Shown here: piece after piece, positions 7,877 through 16,377 of the stretch | Layout of the letters: each line of letters begins with the position of its first letter | How positions within the stretch are numbered: position 1 is the first letter of the stretch | Assembly (NCBI GenBank): GCA_014377845.1 | Contig: JACMOV010000150.1 | Location: 18,035 to 82,034, forward strand | Reading direction: 5' to 3' | DNA length: 64,000 bases | DNA from: Herminiimonas sp. | GTDB taxonomy: Bacteria; Pseudomonadota; Gammaproteobacteria; Burkholderiales; Burkholderiaceae_D | Program-made: the position numbers and the translations under genes | The notes under the pieces: generated by a model | Told to the model about the DNA's origin: nothing | Databases searched by the model: none | Seen by the model: only the letters and a program-made list of their open reading frames with translations

Positions 7877-10789
7877 CTGGCAGGCTTCGCATTCCTCGAA
7901 ACCGTCGTCGCCGGGGCGCAGCATGCAGGCCGGCCCTGCCAAGTCCTCTGCCGATGCCAGGCTCGCCGATCCCATCGCCGCACCGCCCGACAGACCGCCG
8001 TCGGCCGACACCGCATTCAATGCACCGGTGTTGGAGGTCGATTTCTCAGTGTGCGTCGCGCCCATCGTTCGCAGGTAGTAGGTGGTCTTCAGACCGCGCA
8101 GCCAGGCCAGCTTGTAGGTTTCGTCGAGCTTCTTGCCGGACGCACCCGCCATGTAGATATTGAGCGACTGGGCCTGGTCGATCCACTTCTGACGACGCGA
8201 AGCCGCTTCCACCAGCCAGGACGGCTCCACTTCGAAGGCGGTAGCGTAGATCTCGCGCAGGTCCTGCGGAATGCGGTCGATCTTGGCCAGGCTGCCGTCA
8301 AAATATTTCAGGTCCGAGATCATGACTTCATCCCACAGGCCACGTGCTTTGAGGTCGCGCACCAGATATTCATTGATCTCGGTGAATTCGCCGGACAGAT
8401 TCGACTTCACATACAGGTTCTGGTAAGTCGGCTCGATGCAGGCCGCAACCCCGATGATATTGGAAATCGTCGCCGTCGGTGCGATCGCCACGCAGTTCGA
8501 ATTGCGCATGCCGAATTCCTTGATCCGGGCCCGCAGCGGCGCCCAGTCCATCGACTCCGACATGTCGGTTTCGAGATAGCCGCCGCGCTCCTCGGCCAGC
8601 AGCTTCAGGGAATCCTGCGGCAGGATGCCGCGATCCCACAACGAGCCGCGGTACGAGCTGTAACGGCCACGCTCTTCCGCCAGCTCGGTCGAGGCCAGGT
8701 AGGCGTAGTAGCACACCGCTTCCATGGAACGATCGGCGAATTCAACGGCTGCCTTCGATGCATAGGCGGTGCGGGTCATGTGCAGGCAATCCTGGAAACC
8801 CATGATGCCCAAGCCGACCGGGCGGTGCCGCAGGTTCGAGTCACGCGCCTTCTTGACTGCGTAGTAATTGATGTCGATGACGTTGTCGAGCATGCGCATC
8901 GCGGTGCGGATCGTCGCCTGCAGCTTGACATGGTCGAGCTGTCCATCCTTCATGTGCGCCGGCAGGTTGACCGAGCCGAGGTTGCAGACCGCGATTTCGG
9001 ATTCGTTGGTGTTGAGCGTGATCTCGGTGCAGAGATTCGAGCTGTGGACCATGCCGACGTGCGATTGCGGCGAGCGGATGTTGCATGGATCTTTGAACGT
9101 GATCCATGGATGGCCGGTCTCGAACAGCATCGACAGCATCTTGCGCCACAGGTCGAGCGCCGCGATCTTCTTGAACAGGCGCAGTTCGCCGCGCGCTGCC
9201 TTGGCTTCATAGCCGGTGTACGCCGCTTCGAACGCCCGGCCGACCTTGTCATGCAGGTCAGGCACGTCGGACGGCGAGAACAGCATCCAGTCGCCCTTTT
9301 CCATCACACGCTTCATGAACAGGTCCGGAATCCAGTTCGCGGTATTCATGTCGTGCGTGCGGCGGCGGTCGTCGCCAGTGTTCTTGCGCAGGTCGAGGAA
9401 TTCCTCGATGTCCATGTGCCAGGTTTCAAGGTAGGCGCAGACCGCGCCCTTGCGCTTGCCGCCCTGGTTGACCGCGACCGCGGTGTCGTTGACCACCTTC
9501 AGGAACGGCACCACGCCTTGCGACTTGCCGTTGGTGCCCTTGATGTGGGCGCCGAGCGCGCGCACCGGGGTCCAGTCGTTGCCCAGGCCGCCGGCGAACT
9601 TGGCCAGCAGTGCGTTTTCCTTGATGGCGTCGTAGATGCCTTCGAGATCGTCGGCCACCGTCGTCAGGTAGCACGACGAGAGCTGCGAACGCTGGGTGCC
9701 GGAGTTGAACAGGGTCGGCGTCGAGCTCATGAAATCGAACGACGACAGCAGGTTGTAGAACTCGATGGCGCGCGCCTCGCGGTTGATCTCGCCCAGCGAC
9801 AGTCCCATCGCCACGCGCATGAAGAAGGCTTGCGGCATCTCGATGCGGATATCGCGGATGTGCAGGAAGTAGCGGTCGTACAGCGTCTGCAGGCCGAGGT
9901 AGCCGAACTGCAGGTCGCGCTCGGGCTTCAATGCGGCCGCCAGTTTCGCCAGGTCATACTGCGCCAGCTTGGCGTCGAGCAGGTCGGCCTCGATACCCTT
10001 CTTGATATATTTCGGGAAGTACTCGACGTATTCCGCCGGCGCGTCATCCTGCGCGACTTCCTTGCCGAAGACTTCCTTGCGTACCGTGTGCATCAACAGA
10101 CGCGCGGTGACCGTGCTGTAGGCCGGATCTTTTTCCATCAGCGCGCGCGCTGCCAGGATGGCCGACTTGTGCAGCTCTTCGACCGGTACGCCGTCGTACA
10201 GGTTCTTGACCGTTTCGGCCAGGATCGCCTCGGCGTCCACGTGTTTTTCGAGCCCGATGCAGGCCGCCGCAATCAGGTTGCGCACTTGCGCCATGTCGAG
10301 CGGACGGCGCTGGCCGTCTTCGGTCACGTGCAGTTGCGTCGAGGCGGCGGCGGGCCGCGCTGCCTGCTGCTGCGCGCGCTCTTCCATCCGCTTGGCGCGA
10401 TACAGCACGTAGGCACGCGCCACGTCATGTTCGCCGGAGCGCATCAATGCCAGTTCGACCTGGTCCTGGATATCCTCGATATGGAAGGTGCCGCCGCCCG
10501 GCTGGCGACGCACGAGGGCGTTGACCACGCTCGATGTGAGTTGCTCGACCAGCTCGCGCACCCGCGCCGATGCCGCACCTTGACCGCCATTGACCGCCAA
10601 AAACGCCTTGGTCACGGCGATCGAAATCTTCGATGGCTCAAAGCCGACCACGGCGCCATTGCGGCGAATGATCCGGTAATCGGCCAGCGTGACAGCGTGC
10701 GGGGATGGCGGGGAAGAAGGATTCGTTGCAGGAGCGACGAGACCGAATTCAGCGGGGGACTTGAGGGTTGTTTCCAGACCAGTTTGCAT
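7874..10789 (-). CDS. nrdA: Class Ia ribonucleoside-diphosphate reductase, alpha subunit
   Basis: NrdA is the catalytic subunit that turns ribonucleoside diphosphates into deoxy forms. The 971-residue protein has an N-terminal ATP-cone (about residues 38-130) for allosteric activity control. The active-site Cys lies in GTQRSQLSSCYL, and the N-L-C-T-E core motif holds the thiyl radical Cys. The C-terminal redox pair is in ECEACQ, which reloads electrons from thioredoxin or glutaredoxin. It is longer than E. coli NrdA (761) mainly through the N-terminal leader and insertions, as is common in betaproteobacteria. AGGAG lies 7 bases before the ATG, and the promoter carries two NrdR boxes. Confidence 0.97.
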   Translation of the reverse strand: MQTGLETTLKSPAEFGLVAPATNPSSPPSPHAVTLADYRIIRRNGAVVGFEPSKISIAVTKAFLAVNGGQGAASARVRELVEQLTSSVVNALVRRQPGGGTFHIEDIQDQVELALMRSGEHDVARAYVLYRAKRMEERAQQQAARPAAASTQLHVTEDGQRRPLDMAQVRNLIAAACIGLEKHVDAEAILAETVKNLYDGVPVEELHKSAILAARALMEKDPAYSTVTARLLMHTVRKEVFGKEVAQDDAPAEYVEYFPKYIKKGIEADLLDAKLAQYDLAKLAAALKPERDLQFGYLGLQTLYDRYFLHIRDIRIEMPQAFFMRVAMGLSLGEINREARAIEFYNLLSSFDFMSSTPTLFNSGTQRSQLSSCYLTTVADDLEGIYDAIKENALLAKFAGGLGNDWTPVRALGAHIKGTNGKSQGVVPFLKVVNDTAVAVNQGGKRKGAVCAYLETWHMDIEEFLDLRKNTGDDRRRTHDMNTANWIPDLFMKRVMEKGDWMLFSPSDVPDLHDKVGRAFEAAYTGYEAKAARGELRLFKKIAALDLWRKMLSMLFETGHPWITFKDPCNIRSPQSHVGMVHSSNLCTEITLNTNESEIAVCNLGSVNLPAHMKDGQLDHVKLQATIRTAMRMLDNVIDINYYAVKKARDSNLRHRPVGLGIMGFQDCLHMTRTAYASKAAVEFADRSMEAVCYYAYLASTELAEERGRYSSYRGSLWDRGILPQDSLKLLAEERGGYLETDMSESMDWAPLRARIKEFGMRNSNCVAIAPTATISNIIGVAACIEPTYQNLYVKSNLSGEFTEINEYLVRDLKARGLWDEVMISDLKYFDGSLAKIDRIPQDLREIYATAFEVEPSWLVEAASRRQKWIDQAQSLNIYMAGASGKKLDETYKLAWLRGLKTTYYLRTMGATHTEKSTSNTGALNAVSADGGLSGGAAMGSASLASAEDLAGPACMLRPGDDGFEECEACQ

Positions 10790-11097
10790 TGATGCTCCTG
10801 AGCCGGCTCACCACGGCGGGCGTGATGGACGGTGATGATTTTTGTTAGAACACGCACACCTGCGGGCGTTCACGGAAATACTGGACCGGGGACCCTTCGG
10901 CGGCGCTGCGGTGCGCTCTTGAGACGCTTGTGCAGCCGTCGACACCGATGACCCGTAACCACTAGATATAGTGTTTTCTTCAGTATTTGCACTAATTCTA
11001 GTACCGGAATGATCGTGGTGCAACTAATAAAATCGTGAATTGAGACAAAAATTCGCTTGCGTTTTCGGGGCTTTCGGCGGCTTCAACGCGCGCTGTT
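10790..11097. other. Intergenic region upstream of nrdA (308 bp)
   Basis: It contains the nrdA leader of roughly 190 nt and the promoter with NrdR boxes at 10959-11023. The last ~70 bases before the ampD stop hold no visible signal. I see no riboswitch-like structure. Confidence 0.7.
10959..11023 (-). promoter_or_regulatory. nrdAB promoter with tandem NrdR boxes
   Basis: Two 16-bp palindromes fit the NrdR consensus (acaCwAtATaTwGtgt): ACACTATATCTAGTGG on the minus strand at 10959-10974, and GTACTAGAATTAGTGC at 10989-11004. Their starts are 30 bp apart, close to three helical turns, as expected for NrdR pairs. A promoter on the same strand has -35 TTGCAC (11018-11023), a 17-bp spacer and -10 TAGAAT (10995-11000), so the second box covers the -10. 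NrdR is the Zn/ATP-cone repressor of ribonucleotide reductase genes; its gene is not in the window. Confidence 0.88.
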
Positions 11098-11769
11098 TCA
11101 GGCGCCGGAAATGCGCCCCGTGAAGCGTAGCAACGGGGCGGCCCCAGCGCTCATCGCGGCGCCCTGCACAGGCGCGCTGGCGGCCTGCAGGTACAACGCA
11201 TGATAGGCCGCCCAGTCGAAGAACGGTCCCGGGTCGGTCTTGCGACCAGGCGCGATGTGATCGTGGCCGGCGACATCACCAAAGCCATGGCGCGCCTGCA
11301 GCGCCTGCGTCAGGCCGGCGAGCGTGCGGTACTGCGCCGCTTCGAAAGCAGTCGTGTCGGTGCCCTCCATTTCGATCCCGATCGAAAAATCATTGCACTG
11401 CTCGCGTTCGCCGAAACGCGACACCCCTGCATGCCAGGCACGCTGGACGGTCGCGACGAACTGCAGCAGGCTGCCATCCCTCCTGACCAGGAAATGCGCC
11501 GACACCTGCAGTGCGCGCAACTGTTCGAAATACGGATGCGCGTCGCAGTCGAGCCGGTTACAGAACAAGTCTTCTATATAGTGGGTGCCGAATTCGCCGG
11601 GTGGCAGGCTGATGTTGTGGATGACCAGCAGGTCGACCGTCATGCCTTCGGCGCGCGGATCGCAGTTCGGCGATGGGACCCGGCGCGCGGCGGCGCACCA
11701 GCCTTCGGCATCGATGGCATAGGGCGTGGACGACGATGCCGGCGACGGCGTGGCGTCATTCGGGTTCAT
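11098..11769 (-). CDS. ampD: 1,6-anhydro-N-acetylmuramyl-L-alanine amidase
   Basis: AmpD cleaves the peptide from 1,6-anhydroMurNAc in the cytosol during peptidoglycan recycling, which keeps AmpR-type beta-lactamase induction low. The 223-residue Amidase_2 protein shows the zinc ligands in LLVIHNISLPPGEFG, GHDHIAPGRKTDPG (His and Asp), and the IEMEG strand. No signal peptide is present, consistent with a cytosolic enzyme. The ATG overlaps the end of pilR by 14 bp, so it is likely translated from the pilSR message; this pairing is common in Burkholderiales. Confidence 0.94.
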   Translation of the reverse strand: MNPNDATPSPASSSTPYAIDAEGWCAAARRVPSPNCDPRAEGMTVDLLVIHNISLPPGEFGTHYIEDLFCNRLDCDAHPYFEQLRALQVSAHFLVRRDGSLLQFVATVQRAWHAGVSRFGEREQCNDFSIGIEMEGTDTTAFEAAQYRTLAGLTQALQARHGFGDVAGHDHIAPGRKTDPGPFFDWAAYHALYLQAASAPVQGAAMSAGAAPLLRFTGRISGA

Positions 11770-13273
11770 GAATGTCCAGGCGCTGCATCCGGTAGCGCAA
11801 TTGGCGAAAGCTCAGGCCGAGCAGTTCGGCCGCTGCCGTCCGGTTGAAACGGGTCTTCATCAGCGCACGCCGGATGATCTGGCGCTCGACGTCGTCGAGA
11901 TATTCGGCCAGCGCCAGCGGCAATGCCGGCTCGGGCAGCGGCGGTTTTTCTGGCGCCGGCGCGGGCGCCTGCCCGAACAAGACCGCCTGGCCGCCATCTG
12001 CCGTCACATGGGGCGCCGTTGCCGGGAGCGGGAGCGGGAGCGGGAGCGGGAGCGGGAGCGGGAGCGGGAGCGGGAGCGGGAGCGGGAGCGGCAACGGCGC
12101 CGCGGACGACACCCGCAATGCCAGGTCGCCGACTTCGATCACGCCGTCATTGGCAAACGCCATCGCGCGCTCGAGAATGTTTTCCAGCTCGCGCACATTG
12201 CCGGGAAACGGGTGGCTGCGCAATACTGCCAGCGCCGAATCGGACAGCACGGCACGCGGACCGCTGCCAGCCAGTCGCTCCAGGATGGCCTCGGCCAACA
12301 GCCCAACGTCGTCACTGCGTTCGCGCAGCGGCGGCAGCTTCAGTTCGATCACATTGAGACGGTAGAACAGGTCTTGCCGGAACCGGCCTTGTTCGACGCA
12401 TGCGGCCAGATCCTGGTGGGTGGCGCTGATCAGGCGCACGTCGACCGGCTCTTCGGCAGTTGCGCCGACCTTGCGCACGCGCCGCTCCTGGATCGCGCGC
12501 AGCAGCTTGACCTGCATCGCCAGCGGCAGGTCTGCCACTTCGTCGAGCAGCAGGGTGCCGCCATTGGCCGCCTGAAAAAATCCATCACGGTCGTCGGCCG
12601 CACCGGTGAAGGCGCCCTTTCGATAGCCGAAAAACTCCGCTTCCATCAGCGCTTCGGGAATCGCACCGCAGTTCACGGCGATGAACGGCTTGTCGCCGCG
12701 CGCGCTCAGGGCGTGGATGTCGCGCGCGGCGAGCTCCTTGCCGCTGCCGGATTCGCCGTTGATCGCCACCGGCGCCATGCTGCGCGCGAGCCGCACGATC
12801 TGCGCGCGCAGGTCGCGCATCGCGGCCGACTCGCCACGCAGGCGCAAGGTTCCCGCCACCGGTGATTGCGCCGCTTGCCCGGCTGCCGTACCGCCGAGGC
12901 TGCCGGCGCTGGTGCGCAAGGCCGACTGCACCATGGCGCGCAACTGATCGAGCGCGACCGGCTTCGAGAGATAGTCGAATGCACCCGCCTTGAGCGCGAT
13001 GACGGCATTATCGGCGCTGCCGAATGCGGTGATCACGGCGACTGGCGTGTTCTTGTACTGCGCCGAGATCTCCTGAACCAGTTCGATCCCGAGGCCGTCT
13101 CCCAGCCGCATGTCGGTCAGCACCAGTGCATATTCACGTTGGCGAAGGTGGCGGCGCGCAGCCGCCAGCGATTCGGCGCTGTCGACATCGAGTCCCATGC
13201 GGACCAGGGTGATTTCCAGCAGTTCGCGCAGATCGGCTTCGTCGTCGACTATCAGGATGCGCGGAGAAGACAT
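11756..13273 (-). CDS. pilR: Sigma-54 response regulator of type IV pili
   Basis: PilR activates RpoN-dependent pilin transcription after phosphorylation by PilS. The 505-residue protein has a receiver domain (residues 1-120; VDDEAD acidic pocket, LTDMRLGD with the phospho-Asp, and K in SKPV). An AAA+ domain follows (about 150-380; Walker A GESGSGKE, GAFTGA loop that contacts sigma-54, Walker B GTLLLDEVADL), and a Fis-type helix-turn-helix closes the protein (FNRTAAAELLGLS). The linker before the helix-turn-helix carries about a dozen Pro-Leu pairs encoded by a hexanucleotide repeat. pilS lies upstream on the same strand across a 162-bp gap. No pilA gene is present here, so the assignment rests on the pilS pairing and the usual neighbourhood. 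Confidence 0.92.
   Translation of the reverse strand: MSSPRILIVDDEADLRELLEITLVRMGLDVDSAESLAAARRHLRQREYALVLTDMRLGDGLGIELVQEISAQYKNTPVAVITAFGSADNAVIALKAGAFDYLSKPVALDQLRAMVQSALRTSAGSLGGTAAGQAAQSPVAGTLRLRGESAAMRDLRAQIVRLARSMAPVAINGESGSGKELAARDIHALSARGDKPFIAVNCGAIPEALMEAEFFGYRKGAFTGAADDRDGFFQAANGGTLLLDEVADLPLAMQVKLLRAIQERRVRKVGATAEEPVDVRLISATHQDLAACVEQGRFRQDLFYRLNVIELKLPPLRERSDDVGLLAEAILERLAGSGPRAVLSDSALAVLRSHPFPGNVRELENILERAMAFANDGVIEVGDLALRVSSAAPLPLPLPLPLPLPLPLPLPLPLPLPATAPHVTADGGQAVLFGQAPAPAPEKPPLPEPALPLALAEYLDDVERQIIRRALMKTRFNRTAAAELLGLSFRQLRYRMQRLDIHEPE
12024..12089 (-). repeat. (GGGAGC)11 hexanucleotide repeat inside pilR
   Basis: Eleven perfect GGGAGC units (plus strand) run from 12024 to 12089 and encode the Leu-Pro repeat of the PilR linker. 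A six-base unit changes linker length by two residues per step without breaking the frame. Confidence 0.95.
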
Positions 13274-13389
13274 GGGAGGCTAGATTCCAGTTGTTTGATC
13301 GGTAAAGTATGGCATTGGATGCGGCGTGGAACGAATGCCAGTTTGCGGCTCGGTTTTGGCCCGGTTTTGGCCCGGCTTCGGCCGCAACC

Positions 13390-13413
13390 GGCTGGCTGCT
13401 GCGGCAGCCAGCC
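13390..13413. other. Perfect 10-bp hairpin between pilS and pilR
   Basis: GGCTGGCTGC (13390-13399), loop TGCG, GCAGCCAGCC (13404-13413) forms a very stable stem in the 162-bp gap between the pilS stop and the pilR start. Nearby are two 12-bp copies of GGTTTTGGCCCG (about 13352-13375). No T-run follows on the minus strand, so it is not a classical terminator; it may stabilise or attenuate the pilS message before pilR. Confidence 0.6.
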
Positions 13414-13435
13414 ATCGCCTGGTGCTCGGGTGGCG

Positions 13436-15199
13436 TCACGCCTGGCGGGCAGTGGCGAAGGTGATCACGAAGCGCCCGCTTGGCTCGGTCACTTTCACGC
13501 TGCCCGCCTGATCGGCATCATGCCATTCCTTGCCCGCATCGTCGACCATCGCCGCAAGATCGGCACGGTATTCGTAATCGAGCACGGCACCGTTGTTGAG
13601 ACACAGTTCGCGCGCCAGGTACAGACCGAGCCCGGTGCCCTTGCTCGAGGTCGTGTAGAACGGCTCGAACAGGTGGGCCCGTACCTCCTGCGTGATCGAC
13701 GCACCGTCGTCCTGCACATGCAGTTCGAGGCGCGCGCTCGAGACTGGCAGGATATCGATGCGGATGCTGCCAGGCTGCCCGCTGGCATAGCGCAGTGCAT
13801 TCGAGAGCAGGTTCAACAGTACTTCCTGCAAATGCATGCCGTCAAACCAGACCCGATACGCGCCGATCGGCGCCACCCGGATCAGCTGCTCCGGCACGCC
13901 GTGGGTCTCCACGAACTCGGCGAGAATGGCCGTCACCGCCTGCGCCAGCGCCAGGGGTTCGTCGGGCCGATGCACCTTGCGTGACAGGCGCAGGATATCC
14001 TCGATCATCCGGTTCAGGCGGGTCACGTTGTCGATCACGATGCGCAGCAGGCGGGTCTGTCCTGGCTCGACGCTTTCTTCCAGCAGCAACGAGGCTGAAT
14101 ACGAAATCGCCGACAGCGGATTGCGCACTTCATGCGCAATGCTGGCGGTCAGACGTCCCATCGAGGCCAGCTTGAGCTGCTGCGCCTGGTTGTCGATTTC
14201 GCTCACGTCCTGCATGAAGATGACGCTGCGGTCCTGCACCATGCGATCGGCCCGTACCCGTGCGAACCGCAGCTTCAGATGGGCGCTGAGTTCGCGCCGG
14301 CTGGTCCAGGCCGAGGTTGCCGGCGTCGCTGGCGTGCTGGCGACTTCGCCGAGTGGTTTGACCTGCACGAAGGTGGATGCCTGCTCGACATCAGCGCTCG
14401 AATCAGGGTGCTGCGTCCACTTGGCGAAGGCGTCGGCAATCGGCGCCAGCGTCGCATGCTCGGACAGCACCAGCCCTCGACCGCCACGCGGCAGGTTCAA
14501 TCCGAGCATCCGATCGGCAGCCGGATTGCTCGTCAGGACGGTGCCATCGCCCTGCACCACCAGGATGCCATCGCCCATGTCGGCGATGACCAGCCGGTTG
14601 ATTGATTCCTGAAGCTCCAGCTGGCGGCCCCGTTCTGCGGCCAGTTCTTCCTGCTTGATCAGGCGCGCCGCCAGCCGGTTGATTGCAAACACCGCGACGA
14701 AAAATGCCGCGCCGTACAGCCCGGCCTGGGAGACGGTGGTTTCACTGGTCGCCTCCAGCAATGCATAGCCGCTTTCGCTGAGCAGGATCAGGGTGACGAC
14801 GGCAACGAAGAAGCAGGCGACCAGCAACGGCGCAAGAATGGCGCCGCCGGCCAGCGGGAACAGATACAGGATTGCCAGCCCGCTCCTGCCGCCGCCAGCG
14901 GCGATGTAAAGGATCGAGACGACCACGATGTCGCCCGCGATCTGCGCCGTCAGCTGCGCCAGGAAACCCTTGCGGTAAAAAGTGGCGAGCGCTGCGAAGA
15001 AAAGCGACATCAGTACGTAGGCGATGCAGGTTTCCCAGTACAGCAACTGCTCGCTGTCGCCGAACGGCTTGCTGCTATTGAAGCTGAGGTAAATCAGCAG
15101 CAACAGCGCGATCAGGATACGGGTGACGGTGAATGTGGTCAGCGTCCGCCAGAACGTCTCACGGGGCAGCCTGGCGGCGTCGAACAGGACATCGTTCAT
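13436..15199 (-). CDS. pilS: Type IV pilus sensor histidine kinase
   Basis: PilS senses pilin levels in the inner membrane and phosphorylates PilR. The 587-residue protein has about six N-terminal membrane helices (residues 20-185), a PAS-like domain (about 215-330), and a kinase core with the H-box SIAHEVRNPLSA. The N-box region is LLNLLSNALRYA, the G1 box VQDDGAS and the G2 box GTGLGLYLAREL. The ATG at 15199 is chosen because it overlaps the stop of the preceding PP0621 gene as ATGA; a longer frame to 15301 has no support. It differs from NtrB-type kinases in its membrane domain. Confidence 0.92.
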   Translation of the reverse strand: MNDVLFDAARLPRETFWRTLTTFTVTRILIALLLLIYLSFNSSKPFGDSEQLLYWETCIAYVLMSLFFAALATFYRKGFLAQLTAQIAGDIVVVSILYIAAGGGRSGLAILYLFPLAGGAILAPLLVACFFVAVVTLILLSESGYALLEATSETTVSQAGLYGAAFFVAVFAINRLAARLIKQEELAAERGRQLELQESINRLVIADMGDGILVVQGDGTVLTSNPAADRMLGLNLPRGGRGLVLSEHATLAPIADAFAKWTQHPDSSADVEQASTFVQVKPLGEVASTPATPATSAWTSRRELSAHLKLRFARVRADRMVQDRSVIFMQDVSEIDNQAQQLKLASMGRLTASIAHEVRNPLSAISYSASLLLEESVEPGQTRLLRIVIDNVTRLNRMIEDILRLSRKVHRPDEPLALAQAVTAILAEFVETHGVPEQLIRVAPIGAYRVWFDGMHLQEVLLNLLSNALRYASGQPGSIRIDILPVSSARLELHVQDDGASITQEVRAHLFEPFYTTSSKGTGLGLYLARELCLNNGAVLDYEYRADLAAMVDDAGKEWHDADQAGSVKVTEPSGRFVITFATARQA

Positions 15200-15450
15200 G
15201 CGGGGGGGTGCAACCGGCGATGCGCCTCCGAGCAGAAACTCGCACCGATGCCGGACACGATCGCATCCGAAGCCGGCACGTGCAGGCCACAATGCGCGCA
15301 AGCGACCATGCGCTCGATCGCGGTGCCTGGGGATGGGGCGCCGGCAGCGTCAGCCCGCGCTTTCTCCTGCGCCCGGCGCTGCTGCTTGCGCGTACCGTTG
15401 AACCATAGCCACGCCACCACGCCAATGAAGATCCAGATGCCGAGCTTCAA
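15196..15450 (-). CDS. PP0621 family small membrane-anchored zinc-binding protein
   Basis: This is an 84-residue protein with one N-terminal membrane helix (LGIWIFIGVVAWLWF), a short basic linker (RKQQRRAQEK) and a C-terminal CAHC...FCSEAHRRLH motif that should bind one zinc. The start is a TTG at 15450: TTGA overlaps the stop of the ccsA-like gene, and the protein then begins right at the helix. It also overlaps pilS by ATGA, so three genes are chained by 4-bp overlaps. Function is unknown; the family sits next to pilSR throughout betaproteobacteria. Confidence 0.85.
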   Translation of the reverse strand: MKLGIWIFIGVVAWLWFNGTRKQQRRAQEKARADAAGAPSPGTAIERMVACAHCGLHVPASDAIVSGIGASFCSEAHRRLHPPA

Positions 15451-16256
15451 GCCAGCCCCCGGTGCAGCACCACTTCCAGCACGAACCGGCTGCCGACGTA
15501 GGCGAGAAACAGCGTGGCGAATCCGGTCAGGGTAAAGCTGAGCGCCGTCTTGCCGCGCCAGCCGCGCCACCGGCGCCCGGCCAGCAGCACGCCGAACAGC
15601 AACCACGACAACAACGTGAACACGGTCTTGTGATCCCATGTCAGCGGCTTGCCGAAAATCTGCTCGGAGAACAGGATGCCCGACGCGACCGTCAGGGTCA
15701 GCAGGAAGAAGCCGAACGCGATCAGGCGAAACAGCAGCTTTTCCATGGTGAGCAGCGCTGGCAGGCGCTCGATCGCCGCCGCCAGCCAGGTGCTGCCGGG
15801 AGCCGAAGTGCGGGCGTGCAGCCTCGACTCCTGCAGCGCCATCAGGACCGCATGAAAGGCTGCAATGGTCAATGTACTGTAGGCCAGGATGGCGATGGTG
15901 ACATGCCAGGCGAATAGCGGCGACTTGCCTTCCATCGGCACCACGCTGCCCGGAAAAAGCGGAGGCAGCAAGGTTGCCACGGCCGCCACCGGCAGCATCA
16001 GGACGCGCAAGCCATCGAGCGCAAAATTGCGGTTTTCAAGCCAGTAGGCGCCGACCGAAACCCACAGCGTGGCCGACAGAACGGTCGCAAAACCGAGCCG
16101 CAGCGAACCGGGCGCGATCATGTCCGCAGCCAGCGCCGCACCGTGGAGCAGCCACGCCAGCGCAGTGCCGCCGGCAATCACCGTGACGCGTTCCGAGGGC
16201 ATGAAGGCACACGCCAGATAGAGCAGCGAGGCGAGAATGAAAAGCGTCATTTGCAT
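15447..16256 (-). CDS. CcsA/YpjD-type cytochrome c assembly family membrane protein
   Basis: The 269-residue protein has about eight transmembrane helices and belongs to the cytochrome c assembly (CcsA/HemX/YpjD) family. The tryptophan-containing PLTWDHKTVF segment and the histidines at FAWHVTIA and SRFVLEVVLH are typical heme-handling positions of that family. A direct role in cytochrome c maturation is not proven for this YpjD-like branch. In Burkholderiales this gene is normally divergent from ffh; here an ABC importer lies between the two. Confidence 0.85.
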   Translation of the reverse strand: MQMTLFILASLLYLACAFMPSERVTVIAGGTALAWLLHGAALAADMIAPGSLRLGFATVLSATLWVSVGAYWLENRNFALDGLRVLMLPVAAVATLLPPLFPGSVVPMEGKSPLFAWHVTIAILAYSTLTIAAFHAVLMALQESRLHARTSAPGSTWLAAAIERLPALLTMEKLLFRLIAFGFFLLTLTVASGILFSEQIFGKPLTWDHKTVFTLLSWLLFGVLLAGRRWRGWRGKTALSFTLTGFATLFLAYVGSRFVLEVVLHRGLA

Positions 16257-16377
16257 GCGCCGAGTCTACACCAACTCGGCTGCCGCCCGACGGTGCACGG
16301 CTGCCGCCGCGCCGATTTTTACGACCATTGAAATGACCTGAATCGAACGCGACCTTGCCAGGCGTCGCCGATACGAA

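Noticed and set aside
7721-10792. Long plus-strand open frame of about 1,000 codons opposite nrdA
   Set aside because: It lies fully antisense to nrdA, has His/Arg/Val-rich composition typical of GC-rich shadow frames, and no motif.
11726-12865. Plus-strand frame opposite pilR with an Arg-Glu run
   Set aside because: The run is only the GGGAGC repeat read on the other strand.
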